A DNA stretch of 64,000 bases from CAVWUA01 sp963758025 (GTDB taxonomy: Bacteria; Planctomycetota; Planctomycetia; Isosphaerales; Isosphaeraceae), in NCBI GenBank assembly GCA_963758025.1, contig CAVWUA010000006.1, positions 868,001 to 932,000 of the forward strand. Reading direction: 5' to 3'. The notes below the pieces were generated by a model. It saw only the letters and a list, made by a program, of their open reading frames with translations, searched no databases and was not told where the DNA came from. Every line of letters begins with the position of its first letter. Position 1 is the first letter of the stretch. Made by a program: the position numbers and the translations under genes. This document shows positions 10,435 to 20,792 of this stretch, piece after piece.

Positions 10435-10974
10435 ATGACGCGAGAGATTCCCGAATCCCATCCGCTGCACCGTCTCTTCCGTGGTCTGACCGAACACACC
10501 TTCATGTCCGAGCTGGGCATCGCCGACCCGAAGCTCGTCGGCTACGTCGCCGGGCTTCTGGCCCGCTTCGTCCCGGCGGAGAGCGTCTGGCGGCTCCGCG
10601 ACGCTCAGGGACAGCGTCTGGTGGAGGTCGCGGCGATGCTGGCCGAGGCCGAGTCCACCAGCGACGAAGACCGGCGCCGGGAATGCCACCGCCACGTTGG
10701 CGACTTCACGTTGTTCTGGACCGGCGTCTATCCCGAAGCCCTGCCGGCCTTGCAGGCCGCTTGCTCGCCCGACCACCTGATCGACTTCCAGCGCCAGGGG
10801 AAGCGGTCCTACTACCTCGCCAGCACGTTCGAGGGGGATCAGGCCCCGGTCCTGCGGCGGCTCAGCGACGAGTTCGAACTCTGTGCCTTCGGCCTCTCGC
10901 GGGTCCGCCGCGAGTGGGAACGTCCCGATAACGACTCCGGAGACCGCCCGTTCCTCCCGCTCATCACGAATTGA
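10435..10974 (+). CDS. Hypothetical protein
   Basis: 179 residues from ATG 10435, with GAGGAG about 9 nt upstream. The protein is soluble, with an N-terminal ESHPLHRLFRGLTEHTFMSE, an Arg-rich central part, and FDFTLFWTG-like aromatic patches (GDFTLFWTGVYPEALP). The spacing of His, Cys and acidic residues does not match a family that I can name. It is followed 105 bp later by pyrE on the same strand. The intact frame, good ribosome site and codon use support a real gene; the function is unknown. Confidence 0.65.
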   Translation: MTREIPESHPLHRLFRGLTEHTFMSELGIADPKLVGYVAGLLARFVPAESVWRLRDAQGQRLVEVAAMLAEAESTSDEDRRRECHRHVGDFTLFWTGVYPEALPALQAACSPDHLIDFQRQGKRSYYLASTFEGDQAPVLRRLSDEFELCAFGLSRVRREWERPDNDSGDRPFLPLITN

Positions 10975-11079
10975 AGCGGCCGGGACACGCGGCGTCCTCT
11001 GGAAGCCCCCCGCGCTTTCTGTTAGGGTGGCGGGCCATTTGGCGATCCAACACGGCCCGCCTCCTGGGGATGCTGCGCG

Positions 11080-11693
11080 ATGAGCTCTGGATACGATCGG
11101 GAGCGGCTGATCGAGCTGCTCAAGCGGGACGCCTTGCGAACCGGCCAGTTCACCCTGGCCAGCGGGCGGCAGTCGCATTACTACATCGACGGCCGCAAGG
11201 TCACGCTCTCGGCCGAGGGGGCCGCGGTGATCGCCGAGGGCGTGCTTCAGATCCTCGAACAACGTCCGGGAATCACGGCCATCGGCGGCCTGACGATGGG
11301 GGCCGATCCGATCGTCGGCGCGACCCTGGCCCTGGCCCCCGAACGGGGCGCGCGGGGCTGCGCGGGTTCCTCGTCCGCAAGCAGGCCAAGACGCACGGCA
11401 CCGGCAAACTGGTCGAGGGGCCGCTGGAGCCCGGGTCGATGGTCGCCATCGTCGATGACGTGATCACCAGTGGCGGCTCGGCCTTGCAGGCCATCACGGC
11501 CGTCGAGGCGATGGACTGCCGCGTCGCCTGCGTGATCGCCGTGCTCGACCGACTCGAAGGCGGGGCCGAGGCCTTCGCCAGGGGAGGCTTCGACTACGTC
11601 CCCTTGCTGACGATCCGCGACCTGGGGGTCGAGCCGTTACCCCACGTCGTCCACCCCGACGTCGAACCGATGCCCCCCTTGCAGGGGCCTTGA
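11080..11693 (+). CDS. pyrE: Orotate phosphoribosyltransferase (frameshifted near 11350)
   Basis: Starting from ATG 11080, the product forms orotidine 5'-phosphate from orotate and PRPP in pyrimidine synthesis. The N-terminal half has the family pattern TGQFTLASGRQSHYYIDGRK and GGLTMGADPIVGA. The second half continues in another frame with GFLVRKQAKTHGTGKLVEG and the PRPP-binding motif VAIVDDVITSGGSAL. The switch is at about 11340-11360, in the G/C-rich ERGARG region, and one indel repairs it. The total length of about 204 residues is normal. No other pyr gene is adjacent. Confidence 0.92.
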
Positions 11694-11729
11694 TTCGGTC
11701 GCCTCACGTTTGAAGGAGTCCCGGACGCG

Positions 11730-12413
11730 GTGGAGACCAGTCTGCATCGCCAGCTCAAGGAGCGGTACGGCCCCGGGTGCGGGGGGAGCGTGGAGGTCGT
11801 CGCCGAGGGGTTCCGGGCCGATGCGGTCGGGGCCGATGGCGGCTGGGTCGAGATCCAGTCAGGGGCCTTGGGGCCGCTGCGGCCGAAGCTCCGGCGGTTG
11901 CTCCCCGGGCGTCCGGTGCTGGTGGTCAAGCCGGTCGTCGTCGAGCGGCGGATCGTCAAGCGGGCGCGGAGGGACGGCCCGGATGGCTCCGGCCGGCTCA
12001 GCCCCCGGCGCGGGGACCTGGCGGACGTCTTCGAGGACCTGATCGGCCTGGCCCGCCTCTTCCCCCACCCGAACCTGCGGATCGACGTCCTGGCCGTCGC
12101 CATCGACGAGATCCGCGTCCCCCGTCGCCGCTGGCCGGGGTTCGCGGTGATCGACCGTCGGCTGCGGGAGGTGCGCCAGGTGGTCCCGCTCCAGGAGGCG
12201 GAGGACCTCTGGCGGCTCCTGCCGGACGACCTCCCCTCACCCTTCACGACGCTCGACCTGGCCAACCGCCTCGACCGCCCCATCGCCAATGCCCAGCGTG
12301 TCGCCTACTGCCTGCGACATACCGGCGCGGCGGTCCCTTGTGGAAAGCAAGGGAACCGGATCGTGTACCAACGCCTTCCGGCTGCCAATATGGCGGTTGG
12401 GTTCGTTCGGTAA
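11730..12413 (+). CDS. Hypothetical protein, possible DNA- or RNA-binding
   Basis: 227 residues from GTG 11730, with AAGGAG about 12 nt upstream and 36 bp after pyrE. The N-terminus reads METSLHRQLKERYGPG and includes GWVEIQSGALGPLRPKLRRLL. This resembles the acidic-core arrangement of small nuclease-like folds, but no PD-(D/E)XK motif can be fixed. The C-terminal part (FTTLDLANRLDRPIANAQRV) reads as a winged-helix-like segment. The family is not named here; the comparison with nucleases is only an inference. Confidence 0.6.
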   Translation: METSLHRQLKERYGPGCGGSVEVVAEGFRADAVGADGGWVEIQSGALGPLRPKLRRLLPGRPVLVVKPVVVERRIVKRARRDGPDGSGRLSPRRGDLADVFEDLIGLARLFPHPNLRIDVLAVAIDEIRVPRRRWPGFAVIDRRLREVRQVVPLQEAEDLWRLLPDDLPSPFTTLDLANRLDRPIANAQRVAYCLRHTGAAVPCGKQGNRIVYQRLPAANMAVGFVR

Positions 12414-12466
12414 CGGCGAGGTTAACCCCTAGCGAACCAGGATTTTACGACGATATTCCGGGGTTT

Positions 12467-12648
12467 CTCGCAAAGTCGCGAAGCCGCCAAGGAAGGACGC
12501 AAAGAAAGCTCAGGCTGCCCTGACTACCCAGGCTGAACAAGTTATCTAGAGCTTACGCATTCTTCGCAAAACCTAGATCTACCCTTGATCGATCAGTCCA
12601 ACTATCTTCCCTTTGCGTCCTTCCTTGGCGATTTTGTGCCTTTGCGAG
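12467..12648. repeat. Long imperfect inverted repeat (38-bp arms)
   Basis: The arms at 12467-12504 and 12611-12648 are complementary at all but a few positions. Each carries GCCAAGGAAGGACGCAAAG or its complement. The loop of about 106 bp holds no gene. The element lies between two convergent genes, where it could act as a bidirectional terminator or be a mobile palindromic unit; the motif type (alternating CGCAAAG units) is common as dispersed repeats in bacterial genomes. Confidence 0.8.
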
Positions 12649-12664
12649 AGATTCTTCATCTCCC

Positions 12665-15600
12665 CTATTGTTCCTCCGCCGGTTTCCGCGTCTTGATCGA
12701 TGGGGCACCGGGCAGGAGACGGGCGGTGGGGTCGCTCGGGGGCTTGTCCAGGGAGAGGAACGAGAACAGGTCGGCGATCTCCTGCGGCTGGAGCTGCTTC
12801 TCGACATCCTCGGGCATGAGGGAGACCTCGGAGACTTTCCGCTCCTCGACCTCGCTCCGAGGGATGACCTCCTCCTTGCCCCCCTGGACCTTCAGGACGA
12901 TCCGTTCCTTGCTGTCCTCGGCGAGCAGGCCGGTCAGAACGCGGCCGTCCTTCGTGGCGACGGTCACGGCCTGATAGGCGGGGCCGATGACGAGGCTCGG
13001 GTCGAAGACGTTGGAGAGCAACTGCTCGAAGTCGTTCCGGCCGACCCCCGTGATGTCCGGGCCGACCTCCTGCCCCTCGCCGTAGAGCTTGTGGCACTGG
13101 GCGCAGAGCTTGTTGAAGACCTGCTGGCCGGCGTAGGGGTCGCCGGGGGTCTTGTGCAGGAAGTTCCGCATCTGACCGATCACCAGTTCTCGCTGAGGGT
13201 TGCGCCCTTCGCGGACGGTGCCCCACGTCGCCTTGACCTGCGCGACGATCTCGCGATCCCGGCTCGCCAGGAGCTTGCGGACCTGGTTGACGTTCACGAC
13301 GTCCTTCGAGATCGTCCCCTGGGCGATGGCGTCGAGCAGGGGGCGGGTCCACGACGGCCGCTCGGTCAGCAACTCGACGGCGCGGGCCTTCACGGCGGGT
13401 TCCATCTTCGGGTAACTCGCCAGGACGACCCGCGCGACGCGGAAGTCATCGAGCGGCCCGAGCGCGGCGACCGCCCGGCCCCGGAACTCCGGCGAGCCGG
13501 CGCGGTTGGCCAGGACCCCCTCCACGGCGTCGAGCACGATCGGGTCGCGCACGGCGACCAGGATTTCGAGGGCCTGGAGCCGATCCCCGTCCGACCGTCC
13601 TTTGCGGAACTGGTCGCGGACCAGGTTCAGCGCCTGCTCGTCGCCCCAGGTGGCGGCCAGCTCGGCGTAATCGTTCCGGAGCGGGTCGGCTTCGGATCGT
13701 TCAGCGCGTTCCGCACCAGCGGGGTGAGCCGGTCGCGCAGGCCGGCGAGCCGGTTCCCCTTGATCTGCCCCTGCCGCACCTGACCGGTCAGCATGTCGAG
13801 GAACGCCCGCCGCGTCGGCTCATCGCCGAGGGTCTGGAAGGCCAGATGCACCACGCGGGCGATCGTCCCGGCATCCGCTTCGTCGGCGGCGACGACCCGT
13901 TCCAGAATCCTCGGCATCAACTCGGCCAGCCGTTCCGATCGCAGCTCCTTCTTCTGGTTCACGTGCTCGGCCAGCCGGCGGACCGGCTCCGGCCCGTCGA
14001 GCAAGGGGTGGAGGTTCTGCCAGACGACGTGCGGGATCAACGGATCGTCTTCCCTTGCGGAGAGCGCCCGCAGCAGCAGGGGCATCGCATCGATCCCCTC
14101 GACCTTCCGCGCCGCGATGGCGACCTGAAGCCGCACGTCGGGCGAGGCGTCGTCCACCAGGGCGACGACCCGTTCCCGCACCTCGGGGGCGACCCTGTGC
14201 ATGTTCCCCGCCGCGCGGACGCCCCAGGCGCGGACGGTCGCGTCGTCATGCGCCAGGAGTTTTTGATGGAACGCCGGGTCAAGCGGCGCGGAGGCGACGA
14301 GAACCCAGAGGGCGTGCATCCGTCCCTTGCGCGGGGCCTGCTCGTTCAGGACCAGCGATTGGAGCTCCGGCCGCACGCCGTCGCCGGCCTCGCCGGACAT
14401 CAGGCGCTCGGTCAGGAGCCGCTGGGCGATGTCGCGGTCGTAGATGTTCGCGCTGCCGAGCAGGGCGATCAACTCCGGATCGCTGGAGGCCGCCAGGTCG
14501 AACTTCGCCCGGCGCGGGGCGTCCTTGTAGCGGACGCGGTACAGGCGCCCCTTGAGACGGTCGATCCCCTGCGGGTCGCGGTTGGCGTCCTGATAGCAAT
14601 GGTAGCGGTCGTACCAGTCGAGGATGTACAGGCAGCCGTCGGGCGCGGTCTTCTGGACGACCGGCATGAACCAGGCGTCGTTCGCGCGGAGGAAGTCGGG
14701 CTTGGTCTCCGCCTTGTAGGTCGAGCCGTCGCGCTCCAGGGCATCGACGTTGATGGCGTTGCCGTGGATGTTGCCCATGTACAAGCGGTCGCGGAACGCC
14801 TCGGGATAGGCGTCGCTATCGAAGTAGTGGAGGCCGCAATACGCCGCCTTCTGGTGCTTGTGATCGACGATCGAATCCTTCGGCCAGGTGAAGGGGGGGT
14901 AGGGCCCCCCTTGGCGGATATAATAGGCCGATTCGGACAGGTGCCAGAGGTGGTCGATCACGCAGGCGCTGGCGAAGGCCTCGCCGTTCGGGTCGAAGGC
15001 GATGCCCCAGGGGTTGGAGGTCCCTTCGCAGAACAGCTCGAAATCGCGGGTCTTCGGGTGGATGCGCCAGATCGCGCAGGTGAACTCGAAGGTTTCCCCC
15101 TTGCGGTTCGTGACCTTGCTCGGATTGAAGACGCCGTTCCAGCCGTAGAGCCAGCCGTCGGGGCCCCACGTGAGGCTATTCGGCAGCTCGTGGGTGTCGA
15201 ACCGGCCGAAGCCGGTGGCGACGACCTGAGGGGGGCCATCGGGTTTGGCGTCACGGTCGGCGTCGGGATAGAAGAGGATGTCGGGGGAATTCGCCACCCA
15301 GACGCCGCCGTGGCCGACGGCGATCGCCCGAGGGGATGTTCAGGCCGTCGGTGAAGATGTGGAATGAATCGGCCGTGCCGTCGCCGTCGGTATCCTCCAG
15401 AACCTTGACCCGGTCGCGTCCGGGGCCGGGCTCGCGCCGGGGGTATTCGAGGCTCTCGGTGATCCAGATGCGGCCTTTCTCGTCGAAGGTCATCGCCACC
15501 GGGTTGACGATGTCCGGCTCGCTGGCGACCAGCTCGACGGTGAAGCCCTCCGGCACGACCATCTTGGCGATCGCCTCCGACGGCGAGAGCGCCGGGCCGG

Positions 15601-15724
15601 GCGGCTTGTCCTGGGCGTGCGGGATGACCTCCTGCTGGGCAAGCGCCATGCCGCCGACGCCCAGGAGCATCAGCCCCCAGGCGAGCGTCAGCGCCCGTTT
15701 CGTGAACGCGACCATCCTCTGCAT
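12665..15724 (-). CDS. PVC-type membrane-bound dehydrogenase with HEAT repeats and haem site (two frameshifts)
   Basis: About 1,019 residues from ATG 15724, with GGGGGA 8 nt upstream. Order of parts: signal peptide (KRALTLAWGLMLLGVGG), a beta-propeller dehydrogenase domain (MVVPEGFTVELVASEP, GRIWITESLEYPRR, LTWGPDGWLYGWNGVF, DGCLYILDWYDRYH), a long HEAT-like repeat part (DVRLQVAIAARKVEG), and a C-terminal cytochrome c domain with CAQCH, followed by GRVLTGLL and FSFLSLD. This architecture is known almost only from the PVC superphylum and is thought to oxidise sugars in the periplasm; the substrate is unknown. Frameshifts lie near 15332 (NIP to AIAVGHGGVWVANS) and near 13685 (ALNDPKPT to LRNDYAELAATWGDEQ). 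Confidence 0.9.
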
Positions 15725-15927
15725 CCTGATGTTCCCCCGTTTCGATTCGCAACGTTGCCGGACGCCTTGCGACCGAGACCCCTCCGGCCGCAAAGCCTTG
15801 AGTATCGAGCCGGCAACGACGGAACGCAAGGGGAAGGCACGCCGCTCCGTCGCGTGCCAGCAATCTGCCCGAACGGGGAAACCCGGGGAAATCCATCCGC
15901 GGAAGTGAGACCGCGTCGTCCCTCGGA

Positions 15928-16168
15928 TCAGACGCCGGAAACGGTGTATTCGACGTGGAGCGACGACGTCCGCTCCTCGACCAGCAAAACCTCGCGGCGC
16001 AGGGCGTCGAGCCAGCCGTGCAAGTGTCCCCTGGGGGACCGCTTCGAGCTGATCGCGCAGGTGGTCAATCTGCTCGATGAGCGCCTCGATCTCCTGCCCA
16101 TGCGCCTCGCCATCCTGCACAATCCGCCGCACGTCCTGGGCAAGCGCTCGCACCGTCAACGCCAACAT
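15928..16168 (-). CDS. Small coiled-coil protein (frameshifted near 16028)
   Basis: The first part, from ATG 16168, reads LTVRALAQDVRRIVQDGEAH and EALIEQIDHLRDQLEAVPQG, a good heptad pattern. The frame then loses sense and continues in the next frame as LDALRREVLLVEERTSSL to the stop at 15928. The switch lies at a CCCCTGGGGG run (about 16025-16035). Joined, the product is about 79 residues and predicted to be fully helical. There is no clear ribosome site. It sits upstream of the haem dehydrogenase on the same strand, with a 203-bp gap. Function unknown. Confidence 0.45.
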
Positions 16169-16364
16169 GGCACCATCTATGGATTGCGGTTTTATCCATC
16201 ATCCCACCTCCTTATCCCCCTCACAGAATCTGACCGTTCGTTCTGTCAACGTCCAAGTCCCCATTGTTCTTAGGGGGGTTCGCGCGGCTTTCCGAAATAT
16301 TGGAAACGAATTCTTTCGGAGATAGGAGCTTCACCAGAACAAACTAATGCGAATTGCCTGGTCT

Positions 16365-16444
16365 GGGTGGCTGGGGTCTCGTCGGCGAGACCCCGGGAAT
16401 GAGGCCGTCGCACCGGGGTCTCGCAGACGAGACCCCAGCCACCC
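16365..16444. repeat. Inverted repeat with 32-bp arms
   Basis: The arms 16365-16396 and 16413-16444 differ at one position only. Each starts or ends with GGGTGGCTGGGGTCTCGTC or its complement, and each arm contains its own smaller dyad (GGGTCTCG ... CGAGACCC). The 16-nt centre is unpaired. It is a palindromic intergenic unit. Confidence 0.85.
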
Positions 16445-16496
16445 GAAGAAGGAAATCGACCACGATTTGTATAGCTTATTCTGGCGGGGAGCTTTC

Positions 16497-16601
16497 GTGG
16501 TGCATCCGGTAAGTTTTTTGGAGCGCGGGCCTCTGGCCCGCATCCCGGATGCGGGCCAGAGGCCCGCGCTCCAAAGGAGAGAGACCTGGCGGATGCACCA
16601 C
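16497..16601. repeat. Nested palindrome with 28-bp perfect arms
   Basis: The inner arms 16518-16545 and 16547-16574 are perfect complements around a single C. An outer pair, 16497-16508 and 16590-16601 (GTGGTGCATCCG and its complement), encloses them. The inner palindrome is built from GGGCCTCTGGCCCGC-type words. It follows the other inverted repeat by 52 bp. Confidence 0.85.
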
Positions 16602-16653
16602 TTAGGAACATAACGGGAGCCGGCGCGGCGAGGACCGCGCCGGTCGAGGCGGA

Positions 16654-16923
16654 TCAGAAGAGTCGCAAGCTGTTGAGTAGAGAGCCGATCCGACCGCGGG
16701 AACGAGGGGAGTCGTCCTCGGTGGAGGCTCGAAAAAGGTCGTCGAGGGCGCGGCGGTAGGGCCAGTCCTCACTGAGCATGGTGAGCCGATCGAACTCGGC
16801 CTTGCTCATGAATCCGCGGAAGATCAGCCGCCGCGAGTCGGCATCGTAGCAAAATTTCTCGGCCAGGTCGGGGGGAAATGCGACGCCGGCCGGCATCCGG
16901 TCGAGCGGGACGAAATGCTCCAC
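16654..16923 (-). CDS. Small hypothetical protein
   Basis: 89 residues from GTG 16923, with an excellent ribosome site (AAGGAGGGG, 6 nt spacing). The sequence reads EHFVPLDRMPAGVAFPPDLA, then EKFCYDADSRRLIFRGFMSK, then FDRLTMLSEDWPYRRALDDL. It is soluble and acidic to neutral. I cannot name a family; short proteins with this YD---L-F-GFMSK---L pattern look like a conserved planctomycete type, but that is memory, not proof. It stands alone between repeats. Confidence 0.65.
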   Translation of the reverse strand: MEHFVPLDRMPAGVAFPPDLAEKFCYDADSRRLIFRGFMSKAEFDRLTMLSEDWPYRRALDDLFRASTEDDSPRSRGRIGSLLNSLRLF

Positions 16924-17711
16924 GAAAGCCCCTCCTTCAGGAATCCTGACGTGAGGTGCGCTGCGGGAAATCCACCAATCTCCATGTAGAAGTACCCGTC
17001 AATTCCAGTCGGGTCAAGGATCTTGTTCCGACAAAGGAATCGCGTGGAATCGCGGTCCTTCCACGAGCCGGCCCGTTCGGCGTGCCGTGGCGGGCCGTCA
17101 TGGAAAATTCTCGGAGATCGCCGTCGCCACGCGACACACAACGTCCGGGACGGACAAATCTCAACCGTGGCGACCCGTCAAAGCCTTCCCGAGCGACCGG
17201 GAGAACGCGTCGCCGTGTCGTCCGTCAACGACGTCACGTCCGGGAGAGGGCACAGAGACAGCACAAGGCGCGCGACCGGCCTATCTCGGCCAGAGCGACC
17301 AGGCGATCACGACGACGATGACAACGGCAAGGGCGGGTAAGGCCCACTTGTCCCAGATCTTTTGCATGAAGGACCAGGCTCTCTGGCATCGCGAGGGATG
17401 CCGGTCAAAGGCGGCTGGAGTGAGATGTGTTGTACCTGGACGATAACAAAAAATCGCCGAATCATCCATAATTTATTTTGAAATTCGAAAATTTTTATTC
17501 TTGTTTCCTGGTTCTCCACAGGTAGGAGACGGGGTGTCAAACCTACCCTTGCAGGAGCCGATTCGTCCACCCGCTGGGGTGATGGCCGGATGGCGAGTCG
17601 TGGCGGGACGGGCCGGAAATCGAATGGGCTCAACGCGGGAAACCCGGCGCGATGGGTTGGTCGGCGTCTCGCACCCACCGAGCCGGCGCGGGAATCCGTC
17701 TCGGCTTTGGA
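16924..17711. other. Long stretch without a confident gene
   Basis: Mostly non-coding by inspection. One short leftward frame, 17281-17367, would encode a 28-residue peptide with one membrane helix (ALPALAVVIVVVIAWSLW), but it has no ribosome site. 17440-17510 is AT-rich and may be a promoter zone. No repeat or RNA structure was found. Confidence 0.4.
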
Positions 17712-19240
17712 TTATTGCCGGGCGCGTTCGCTGCCGGGGGTGCCGAGGTCGATGCCGGTGATCCGGCCCCGGGGCTGCGAGCGATCGACGATGACCGGGC
17801 GGCCGGAGTCGGTCGTCTCGGCCCACCCGCGGTTGCCCATCGCATCGACGACCTCGATCCGCAGGTGGAACCGCGGCGGGACGTTCGCCGGCACGTTCCA
17901 GATGAACCGGCCGGTGTTCGGCTGAGGCTCGGCGATCGGCTGCCAGGGGGCATCGGAGTGATCGGCGCGGTAGGAGAGCGTCACCGGCCGGTCGCCGAGG
18001 TGGGCGTCGGTGGCGTGCCAGGTGATGAGCACCTTGCCGACGGAGCGGCCGATACCGACCCTCGGCGGTTCCAGCCGTACGACCGGCGCGGCGGAATCGA
18101 CCTCGACCCAGATGCGCGGCCGATCTCCCGGCTGCGGTGGGAGGTCTCCCAGGTGCGCGGCCGACTGCACGACCAGCCAGAGGCCATACGTGCCGTCGCC
18201 GCCAAGATCGACCGGATAGGGAGTGACGCGGTCGGCGTCCTCGGGCTGGCGAGCCCAGGTCCGGCCACCGTCGCGCGTGACCCACAATTCGACCAGGGCC
18301 GGGCCGTTCGGTCCGGCGTCCTCGATATCGTACTTCAAGGCGAAGCGGGGGCTGCCGACCAGCAGGGTCTGGGGGGGCGATCCGTCCGAAAAGCGCCCTT
18401 GCGGCGCGCGGCCGGTCCCGGCCGTTCCGTAGCCAGGCTCCGCCCGCGGCTCGAGTCCGGCGCTGAACTGCTCGGCGGGTGCCGAGCCACTCCGCGCGCC
18501 GCTGGGCATCGCGGCCAGGGGGGCGATCGGGGGGGGCGGCTCGAACTCCTCGGCTCCAATGGCGGAGACCTCCGGCCTGGCGGCGATCCCCTCGGGCAGG
18601 AGCACCTCGCCCGTCGCCCGGTTGCCCGCCTTGTCATCGACCCAGGCGCGAACCTTGATCGGTCCGGCGGTGTGGGCGTCCCACTGCTCGACCCCGTTGA
18701 TGGCCCGATCGCGGATCTGGACCTGCCGCCAGTCCCGTGCGCCGACGAGTTGATACTCCAGCACCAGCGAGTCGGGGTCGAGATACTCGTCGCGCATCTC
18801 CCACTGGAGCGAGGCCAGGCTGCCGCGCCGCTCCATCGGCGTGAGGACCAGCGAGGGGGCGGCGGTATCGACCACGACCTTGATGCTCGGCTCAACCTTG
18901 GCGTCGTCGGTCGGGTAAAGCTTTCCCTTGATGTCGAGCGTACGGACGGCGAACCAGTACTCGCCGTCGTGGTCGGCGTGGAAGGTGAACGAGGGCTGGT
19001 CGGCCGAGGCCCGCCCGCCTTGCGCCCAGCTCAGGCCCAGGTCGGTCGAGACCCAGAGCTGGACCTCCTGGATCCGCGGGCGGTCTTCCGGCTGGATGTT
19101 GAACGGGATACGGAACATCCGGTACTTGTTGTAGATCAGCCGGGCGGCCCCTTGCGCCTGGCTTCGGGCAAGACGGTTCCCCAGGCCAGGACCAAGCCTA
19201 GCCCGACGACCGCCATCTTGACCCGAGACCCCCACGCCAT
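17712..19240 (-). CDS. Secreted protein with repeated Ig-like modules (frameshifted near 19170)
   Basis: The best start is ATG 19240, because AAGGAGGAGACAAGG lies directly upstream and the next codons form a signal peptide (KMAVVGLGLVLAWGTVLPEA). This frame runs into a stop after about 34 codons; the body continues in the neighbouring frame from AQGAARLIYNKYRMFRIPF, so one indel is needed near 19160-19185. The mature part of about 480 residues contains two related beta-rich modules introduced by VDTAAPSLVLTP and VDSAAPVVRLEPP, joined by a Pro/Gly/Ala-rich linker, and ends with VDAMGNRGW. These look like Ig-like adhesion or scaffold modules. No catalytic motif. Extracellular or periplasmic role inferred. 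Confidence 0.7.
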
Positions 19241-19325
19241 GACCTTGTCTCCTCCTTGAGCCGGTCGTGGTCCGATTTCCGTCGCGGACCGGCCTTCCCT
19301 GGCCGAGCCCTCGATGGCGACCCGT

Positions 19326-19859
19326 TTACTTCAACCGCAACGACAAACCCGCGACACAGAGATGGACCGCATCGGCCACGGCGGCCAGACGCTGGTTGAC
19401 CAGCCCTTGCAGGTCGGCGAACCGCCGCGCCAGGGCATTCTCCGGCACGACCCCCGAGCCGACCTCGTTCGAGACCCAGACGACCCGCGCCCGGCCCCGC
19501 GACGCCGACAACGCCCGGTCCACGGCGTCGAGAACCGCCGCGTCGTCCTGAGGAGGACCGCCCCCCAGGCCGAGCATCAGGTTCGTGATCCATAACGTCG
19601 CGCAGTCGATCAGCACCGATCCCTCCCGTTCCACCAGCGCGGCCAGAGCCTGATCCAGGTCGCGTGGGTGTTCCCTCGTGGTCCAGTCCGCCGGGCGTCG
19701 GCCCTGATGGCGAGCAATCCGCTCGGCCATCTCCGCGTCGGCCGGGTCGGGACACGCGGTCGCCAGATAGACGACCGGGCCGCATTCCCCGGCCAGTTCC
19801 TCCGCCTTCCGGCTCTTACCCGACCTGGCACCACCGATCACCAGGATCGTTTCACCCAT
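19326..19859 (-). CDS. cobU: Bifunctional adenosylcobinamide kinase / cobinamide-phosphate guanylyltransferase
   Basis: 177 residues, the normal length. It phosphorylates adenosylcobinamide and then transfers GMP from GTP, in late cobalamin assembly. The P-loop is GGARSGKS near the N-terminus; the guanylylated histidine lies in ARHQGRRPADWTTRE; VLIDCATLWITNLM and VVWVSNEVGSGVVP are the other family blocks. It is downstream of cobS on the same strand, with a 174-bp gap that shows no clear terminator. Only these two cobalamin genes are present in the window, which fits salvage/nucleotide-loop assembly genes placed apart from the corrin-ring genes. Confidence 0.95.
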   Translation of the reverse strand: MGETILVIGGARSGKSRKAEELAGECGPVVYLATACPDPADAEMAERIARHQGRRPADWTTREHPRDLDQALAALVEREGSVLIDCATLWITNLMLGLGGGPPQDDAAVLDAVDRALSASRGRARVVWVSNEVGSGVVPENALARRFADLQGLVNQRLAAVADAVHLCVAGLSLRLK

Positions 19860-20033
19860 CGTCCCGACTCTCCCACGACAGGCCCCAGCCTCGGGGCGCA
19901 GAGCGGTTCGTATGGCAACCGTTATCGACCCCTCGCGCAGTATCGCTTGAACCGAAACTGCCGAGAGTTCGGATTCTAGCGGACTTGCGGGTCGCGATCG
20001 CTATCGAGCCGCCGAACCGGAACGCCCGCCAGG

Positions 20034-20792
20034 TCAGATCACCGACGAGGTCGGGCACAGAACTAGCAGATACGCCAGTTCACTCAGCTCCACCAAGGCC
20101 CCGAGAATATCACCCGTGATCCCGCCGAGCCGTCGCTGCGCCACGATCGTCAGTCCGGCAGCGACTCCCAGAGCGCCCAGACTCGCCAGAAGCCCAACCC
20201 ATCCCGCCAGGGCGGCCCCGACCGCCAGGGCCAGGCCCGTCGCGAGGGCAGCCTCGATAGGGCGGGTCGCGTCGATCAGGATGCGGCCGGTTCCCGAAGG
20301 TCGCGCGTACGTCGAGACCCCGGCGGATGTCAGGACCAGGCAGCGCGCCACGATGGAAGCCCCCAGCAAGGCCAGGCTCCGATCGGTCTCCGCAAGGGTT
20401 TCGAGGGCCGCGAGCTTGCCGAGCAGGACGAGCACGAGGGCCGTCACGCCGTAGCTGCCGACGTGCGGATCGCGCAAGACCTCCAGCCGGCGCCCGGCAT
20501 CCCCCCAGAGAAACAGCCCGTCAAACGTGTCGGCCAGGCCGTCCAGGTGCAGCCCCCCGGACAGAATCACCCACAACGCCAGGATCACGAACGCCGCAAC
20601 TTGTGGTGACAGAGAGGCTTGCGACAGCCCCCAGCTCGTCCCGGCGAGCATCAGGCCAAGGAAGCCGCCGATGAAGGGATAGAAGAAACGTGACGCGGCG
20701 AGGTCGGCGTCGGTTGTCTTACTGCCGAAGCGGACGGGCAGGATCGTCAGGAACGCCAGCGCCAGGAGGAGAGCATTTCCGGCCCGTCGCAT
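20034..20792 (-). CDS. cobS: Adenosylcobinamide-GDP ribazoletransferase (cobalamin synthase)
   Basis: 252 residues from ATG 20792; an in-frame TTG one codon earlier is less likely. It is an integral membrane enzyme joining adenosylcobinamide-GDP and alpha-ribazole. Hydrophobic helices fill the protein, and the active-site block is HLDGLADTFDGLF followed by RDPHVGSYG. The ATG shares one base with the stop codon of the aldolase gene before it (TGATG), so the two are translationally coupled. cobU follows on the same strand. Confidence 0.95.
   Translation of the reverse strand: MRRAGNALLLALAFLTILPVRFGSKTTDADLAASRFFYPFIGGFLGLMLAGTSWGLSQASLSPQVAAFVILALWVILSGGLHLDGLADTFDGLFLWGDAGRRLEVLRDPHVGSYGVTALVLVLLGKLAALETLAETDRSLALLGASIVARCLVLTSAGVSTYARPSGTGRILIDATRPIEAALATGLALAVGAALAGWVGLLASLGALGVAAGLTIVAQRRLGGITGDILGALVELSELAYLLVLCPTSSVI

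Larger units (their letters stand above)
16169..16653. other. Intergenic region with palindromic repeats
   Basis: 485 bases with no supported gene. The right half (16365-16601) is packed with inverted repeats, given separately. The left part is comparatively AT-rich around 16170-16215 and may hold the promoter for the coiled-coil gene. Confidence 0.5.

Noticed and set aside
17281..17367. 28-residue one-helix peptide, leftward
   Set aside because: No ribosome site and no recognised relative; a helix of this size can arise by chance in GC-rich DNA. Kept only as a remark.
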